Below, piece by piece: positions 62,461-64,000 of a DNA stretch of 64,000 nt. Both the position numbers and the translations under genes were made by a program. A model generated the notes under the pieces. That model saw only the letters and a program-made list of their open reading frames with translations, was not told where the DNA came from and did no database searches. Source of the stretch: Cellulosimicrobium sp. Marseille-Q4280 (GTDB lineage: Bacteria > Actinomycetota > Actinomycetes > Actinomycetales > Cellulomonadaceae); assembly GCF_943181405.1 (NCBI RefSeq), contig NZ_CALPBY010000004.1:415880-479879 (forward strand). Direction: 5' to 3'. The stretch's first letter is position 1, and the number at the start of each line of letters is the position of its first letter.

Positions 62461-63254
62461 TGGCTTAGGAGCGGCGTGCCGGCGAGGCACCCCGGACGTT
62501 CGTCCGACGGTCCTTCGAGCGGTCGACCAGCGCGCTCGTCGTCTCCGGTTCTCGCGTCCTGGACGGCGAGCTCCCGGAGTCGACCCACGCGAGAGCGGTA
62601 CTCACCGCGATCGGCGGGCGAGGAGAGCGGACCTACACCGGCGTTCTGCGAACCCTTGACGGCCTGCTCTCGCCCGCGACGCTCGACCGTGCGCTGGCCA
62701 CGCTCACCACGAAACGCGTGATCGTCGCGGACGAACCGCTGTCGACGAAGGACGCGACCAAGGACCGCCGGTGGCGGGTCTCGGACCCTGCGCTCCGCTT
62801 CTGGCTCGCCCTCGTGGACCCCGTGCTCCCCGACGTCGACCGCGGCCGGCCCGACCTCGCGGCGGCGAGGTTCGATGCGCAGTTCGCCTCGTGGCGAGGG
62901 CGCGCGGTGGAACCCGTGGTGCGTGAGGCCCTCGGGCGGCTGCTTCCCGACGACCGGTGGCCGGCCGCGCGCGAGCTCGGCGGGTGGTGGCCGCGGTCGA
63001 ACACCCCGGAGATCGACCTCGTCGCGGCTGACAGACGTCCGGCGAGGAGCATCGCGTTCGTGGGCACGGTGAAGTGGCACGCGGACCGACCCGTCGACGT
63101 ACGGGAGATCAGCAGGCTCGCCGCGGACGCCATCAAGGTCCCGGGCGTCGGCGCCGCGACGCCGATGGTCGCCGTGTGCCCCGCGGGGGCGGTCGACGAC
63201 CCGCGTCTCGCGCAGGTCTGGACCGCGGACGACCTGCTCGCCGCGTGGCCGTGA
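62460..63254 (+). pseudogene. 5'-truncated DUF234/archaeal-type ATPase family gene
   Basis: An open frame from 62469 to 63254 encodes the C-terminal half of the AAA-type ATP-binding protein/DUF234 family: a winged-helix stretch (LTAIGGRGERTYTGVLRTLD), then WRVSDPALRFWLALVDPVLP, VEPVVREALGRLLPDD, GGWWPRSNTPEIDLVAADR and VGTVKWHADRP. The P-loop ATPase domain (~200 residues) is missing. The only well-placed start, GTG 62460 after GGAGGG, is stopped by TAG at codon 3; the next in-frame start is GTG 62718, inside the family domain. So an intact protein is not made. Possibly a deletion remnant. Confidence 0.75.
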
Positions 63255-63280
63255 CGGGTCGTCGGCGGACCCGTGGACGA

Positions 63281-63314
63281 CGAGAGCCCCGCACCTCGTG
63301 GTGCGGGGCTCTCG
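63281..63314 (-). terminator. hairpin terminator between DUF234 relic and tRNA-Gly
   Basis: 15-bp perfect stem CGAGAGCCCCGCACC/GGTGCGGGGCTCTCG with a TCGT loop, 7 nt beyond the tRNA 3' end. Serves the tRNA and possibly the convergent relic. Confidence 0.85.
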
Positions 63315-63321
63315 GGCGCTG

Positions 63322-63392
63322 AGCGGGTGACGGGAATCGAACCCGCGCTATCAGCTTGGGAAGCTGAAGTTCTACCATTGAACTACACCCGC
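63322..63392 (-). tRNA. tRNA-Gly(CCC)
   Basis: 71 nt on the minus strand; acceptor GCGGGTG/CACCCGC, anticodon loop TTCCCAA (anticodon CCC), T-arm GGGTTCGATTCCC, discriminator U as usual for glycine tRNAs; CCA not encoded. Confidence 0.95.
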
Positions 63393-63457
63393 GCGACGCT
63401 GGTGGCGCTCGCCCCGGCTCCTCTGGGAGGATCCTCGGCGAACCAGCGCGCGCCCCG

Positions 63458-63486
63458 ATCATAGCGGACGACGCCGGGGATGCCAG
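63458..63486 (-). promoter_or_regulatory. promoter of tRNA-Gly
   Basis: Minus strand CTGGCA (63481-63486), 17-bp spacer, TATGAT (63458-63463), about 65 nt before the tRNA 5' end. Confidence 0.65.
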
Positions 63487-63506
63487 CACCGCTCCGAGGA
63501 GGCGTC

Positions 63507-64000
63507 TTGTCCCAGAACCCGTACCAGCAGCAGCCCGACCCGCAGCAGCCCACGCCCTACGAGGCGAGCGCCGCGAGCCAGGACCGGGGCGAGCCCGCGT
63601 ACGGGAGCCCGGCGCCGACGTCGGGCACGCCGCCCAGGGCGAGCGGCGGCGGCGCCCCGCCGTCCCGCGTCCCCGCGCGCGTCCCCCGGGCGGGGTGCAC
63701 CCGGCGCGCCGCGCCCCGCGCGCACCGCCACCGGCGCCGTGGGCCCTCCGGGCCGCCCCACCGCCCTGGGCCGCTTCTTCGGCCGCCAGCCCGCGACGCT
63801 CTTCCCCCCGCACTCCGCCGTCGTCGCCCCCCCCCGGGACGTCGCCGACGGGACGGAAAAGCCGGCGCCCGACCCCGCCGAGTCGGACGAGGAGCGACGC
63901 GAGCGCGAGGCGGCCGAGCGTCGTCGGGCCGCGCGAGCGCTCACGGTGTTCCTCGACGTCGTCGCGATGCACGCGGAGCGCGACGCACCGCACCTGCTCG
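63507..64000 (+). CDS. incomplete uncharacterised gene with apparent frameshift, runs off the window
   Basis: TTG start at 63507 after GAGGAGG (63496-63502) opens LSQNPYQQQPDPQQPTPYEA, a Gln/Pro-rich lead. From about 63640-63700 on, plausible coding shifts to another frame: GRPTALGRFFGRQPATLF, a charged helix SDEERREREAAERRRAARAL and TVFLDVVAMHAERDAPHL up to the window end. Switching requires a +1 shift in a very GC-rich stretch with long C runs (e.g. near 63826), so either the gene is broken or a base is miscalled. No family recognised; the continuation lies outside the window. Confidence 0.4.
   Translation, partial: MSQNPYQQQPDPQQPTPYEASAASQDRGEPAYGSPAPTSGTPPRASGGGAPPSRVPARVPRAGCTRRAAPRAHRHRRRGPSGPPHRPGPLLRPPARDALPPALRRRRPPPGRRRRDGKAGARPRRVGRGATRARGGRASSGRASAHGVPRRRRDARGARRTAPA

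Noticed and set aside
63273-63464. Short plus-strand frame over tRNA-Gly
   Set aside because: It overlaps a complete tRNA and its terminator; the peptide matches the usual translated-tRNA artefact.

Overview
The window comes from a very GC-rich Actinomycetota chromosome. Leaderless promoters, conservon genes, free-standing MalFG-type permeases without an ATPase, and many secreted multi-domain glycosidases suggest a Cellulomonas/Cellulosimicrobium-type member of the Micrococcales. This placement is inference from gene content.

Left part (1-19.8 kb): a four-gene conservon (sensor kinase, roadblock/LC7, DUF742, small GTPase), tRNA-Ser(UGA), an M15-like lipoprotein, a ThrE-type exporter, tRNA-Ser(GCU), a MacB-type ABC pair, tRNA-Arg(ACG), an SGNH hydrolase, the ectoine genes ectABC (no ectD here), a TetR repressor, an alpha/beta hydrolase, a GyrI-like protein and the anaerobic ribonucleotide reductase pair nrdD-nrdG behind a clear palindromic operator.

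Middle (20-29.2 kb): a tightly overlapping five-gene operon (MurG-like glycosyltransferase, two GT4 glycosyltransferases, an ABC exporter, a double kinase-fold protein). It looks like a complete make, modify and export pathway for an unknown glycoconjugate. A convergent lipoprotein gene follows.

Right part (29.4-61.8 kb): a large glycan-utilisation locus. Four secreted proteins of 1240-2056 residues (an unassigned CBM32-bearing enzyme, a GH97, a GH2 beta-galactosidase type and a GH92 alpha-mannosidase) all end in the same 86-88-residue module that starts RCLAGK and stops in Cys-Gly. With them are a MalEFG-type importer lacking its ATPase, a ROK regulator, a ribose/xylose-type importer, a LacI regulator and an AGE-family isomerase that could convert released mannose. 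Palindromes TGACAGCGCTGTCA lie in the promoters of the GH92 gene and the unassigned glycosidase gene. A second shared motif (TGAACGCA core) lies in the importer and ROK promoters. Together they suggest a two-regulator circuit.

Right edge: a GNAT protein, a 5'-truncated DUF234/ATPase-family pseudogene behind an inverted repeat, tRNA-Gly(CCC), and an incomplete gene with an apparent frameshift. A dispersed family of long hairpins built on GCCGAACCCCGGG sits just past gene 3' ends throughout the window.
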